The position numbers and the translations under genes are program-made. Positions 63,101-64,000 of a stretch of DNA of 64,000 nucleotides are shown piece by piece. The DNA is from Prunella strophiata. Lineage: Eukaryota; Chordata; Aves; Passeriformes; Prunellidae. Under the pieces are notes generated by a model. That model saw nothing but the letters and a program-made list of their open reading frames with translations. It had not been told where the DNA came from and did no database searches. Positions within the stretch are counted from its first letter, which is position 1. Every line of letters starts with the position of its first letter. The stretch covers positions 20,110,310-20,174,309 of the forward strand of contig JAZBQD010000015.1 in NCBI GenBank assembly GCA_036583965.1, read 5' to 3'.

Positions 63101-64000
63101 CTTCTTTCTGCATGCTGCCCTTGTCCAGCAGAGCAGCCACATTTCCCCACAACTCATCTTTGTGCCCCACTCATGCTCTGCAACCTTTTTCCTTTACAGT
63201 GTGCTCTGTGGTTTTTTCTAGCTTGTACCAGACCCATCTCATTTTTTGAAATGCATACTTTCTCCCTTTCATTGAGCTAAGCTGAGGACTAAAGGAACAT
63301 CTGATGTGATGGTGCAGTGTTGTAACAGCTGAGGAGACATGAACAGTGTAAATGATCAGACATGAAAGGGGCAGAAAAGCAGCTGGCCTTATTTTCATGC
63401 TTTCATCAATGTTGCACATACTGTTGTTGACTTTGTATTTTCCTTGGGAATTGTGTAGAGAAATGTTGGCAGCATGAATGAAGTTACACTTCTGTGCAAA
63501 GCAGGAGCTACAGGAAGTAAAATGAATGCTTATTGCATCAAACCTTTTGCTGGAAGCTTGATGATTCACAATTCATAGTTTTTTGTTTTTTTTTTAATCC
63601 TAAAGATGTATAAGCACAAGGCATGCTCTAGGTAGAACCCATTGTGGTACAGGAATAATGCAATTCCCTGTCTTTGGGGATGGTCAATATGTTGTTCATT
63701 GCAGGTTGCCATAGAGATGCAGTAATATTTTCTTAGCTGAGTGATGTGCACTGAATTATAATGCTTTCATAGGAGTGGCACAGTTAATAAAATTCCTTAT
63801 GGCTCAAAAAAAATCATCCTTCAAATAACATTTGAAATCAAGGGGTTTGTTTAATGCCCAGTTTCCCTCAGTCTGACTGAAGTGTGGTGAGAGAATAACA
63901 TAATTAAATCTATGCAGCTGTGTTTAAATGTTCTGCCACACATTTTGCCTTCTTTTATGAAGGATGCTATTGCACAAAGGTGCACTGGATTCATTATAAT
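54188..64000. other. Unique block to window end, no gene recognised
   Basis: About 9.8 kb with no confident exon or mobile element. Notable items: (TTTTG)n at 61026-61066, a 232-codon open frame at 61316-62014, five CTG triplets at about 62390-62406, and poly-T near 62513-62526. Splice-acceptor-like strings occur (for example CTTCTTCCTTGCAG before 58142), but no frame on either side is convincing. Confidence 0.6.
61026..61066 (+). repeat. (TTTTG)n pentanucleotide microsatellite
   Basis: About eight perfect TTTTG units followed by a degenerate unit. No retrotransposon tail was recognised beside it. Confidence 0.95.

Overview
This window looks like avian nuclear DNA, probably from a passerine. 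It holds five CR1 LINE 3' ends, three LTRs of one endogenous-retrovirus group whose U3 and U5 resemble passerine families I know from memory, low CpG, and no dense coding. I see no rRNA, tRNA, CRISPR or bacterial-style gene. Almost every open frame is short and has no recognisable product; the longest ones are products of tandem repeats.

Layout. 1-9939 is mostly unique sequence with one CR1 (6440-6940). 9940-10839 is a solo, apparently chimeric LTR. 14301-15038 is a pentanucleotide tract running (GGGAA)n, then (GGAAA)n, then a switch to (CCCTT)n. 25711-25827 is a (GAGAAA)n tract. 26150-26442 is a CR1 3' end whose tail is an (ATTCT)n array. 32606-33000, 43596-44030 and 45176-45322 are minus-strand CR1 copies. 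35501-37167 holds two near-identical LTRs facing each other around about 500 bp. 38916-42247 is a 23-bp minisatellite in two blocks (about 109 and 19 units) separated by 391 bp of unrelated sequence. 48241-50745 is a 2.5-kb AT-rich palindromic satellite with degenerate copies to about 50925. 53555-54187 is the only place where I can assemble plausible exons (up to three, about 91 codons, unidentified), starting in the only CpG-rich patch. The remainder to 64000 is unique sequence with short homopolymers and microsatellites.

Main idea from the hunt. The 2.5-kb satellite is built in a strict 5-bp register from the pentamers AGAAT, ATTCT and ATTAT. That gives nGAAn-nTTCn pairs (AGAATATTCT) repeated more than a hundred times, which is the architecture of a heat-shock element recognised by HSF trimers. 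Human satellite III (GGAAT)n is a known HSF1-driven repeat that seeds nuclear stress bodies, so this array is a candidate avian analogue. The two other pentanucleotide arrays here also place GAA or TTC every 5 bp. This is inference from motif and spacing; no binding or transcription evidence is available from sequence alone.
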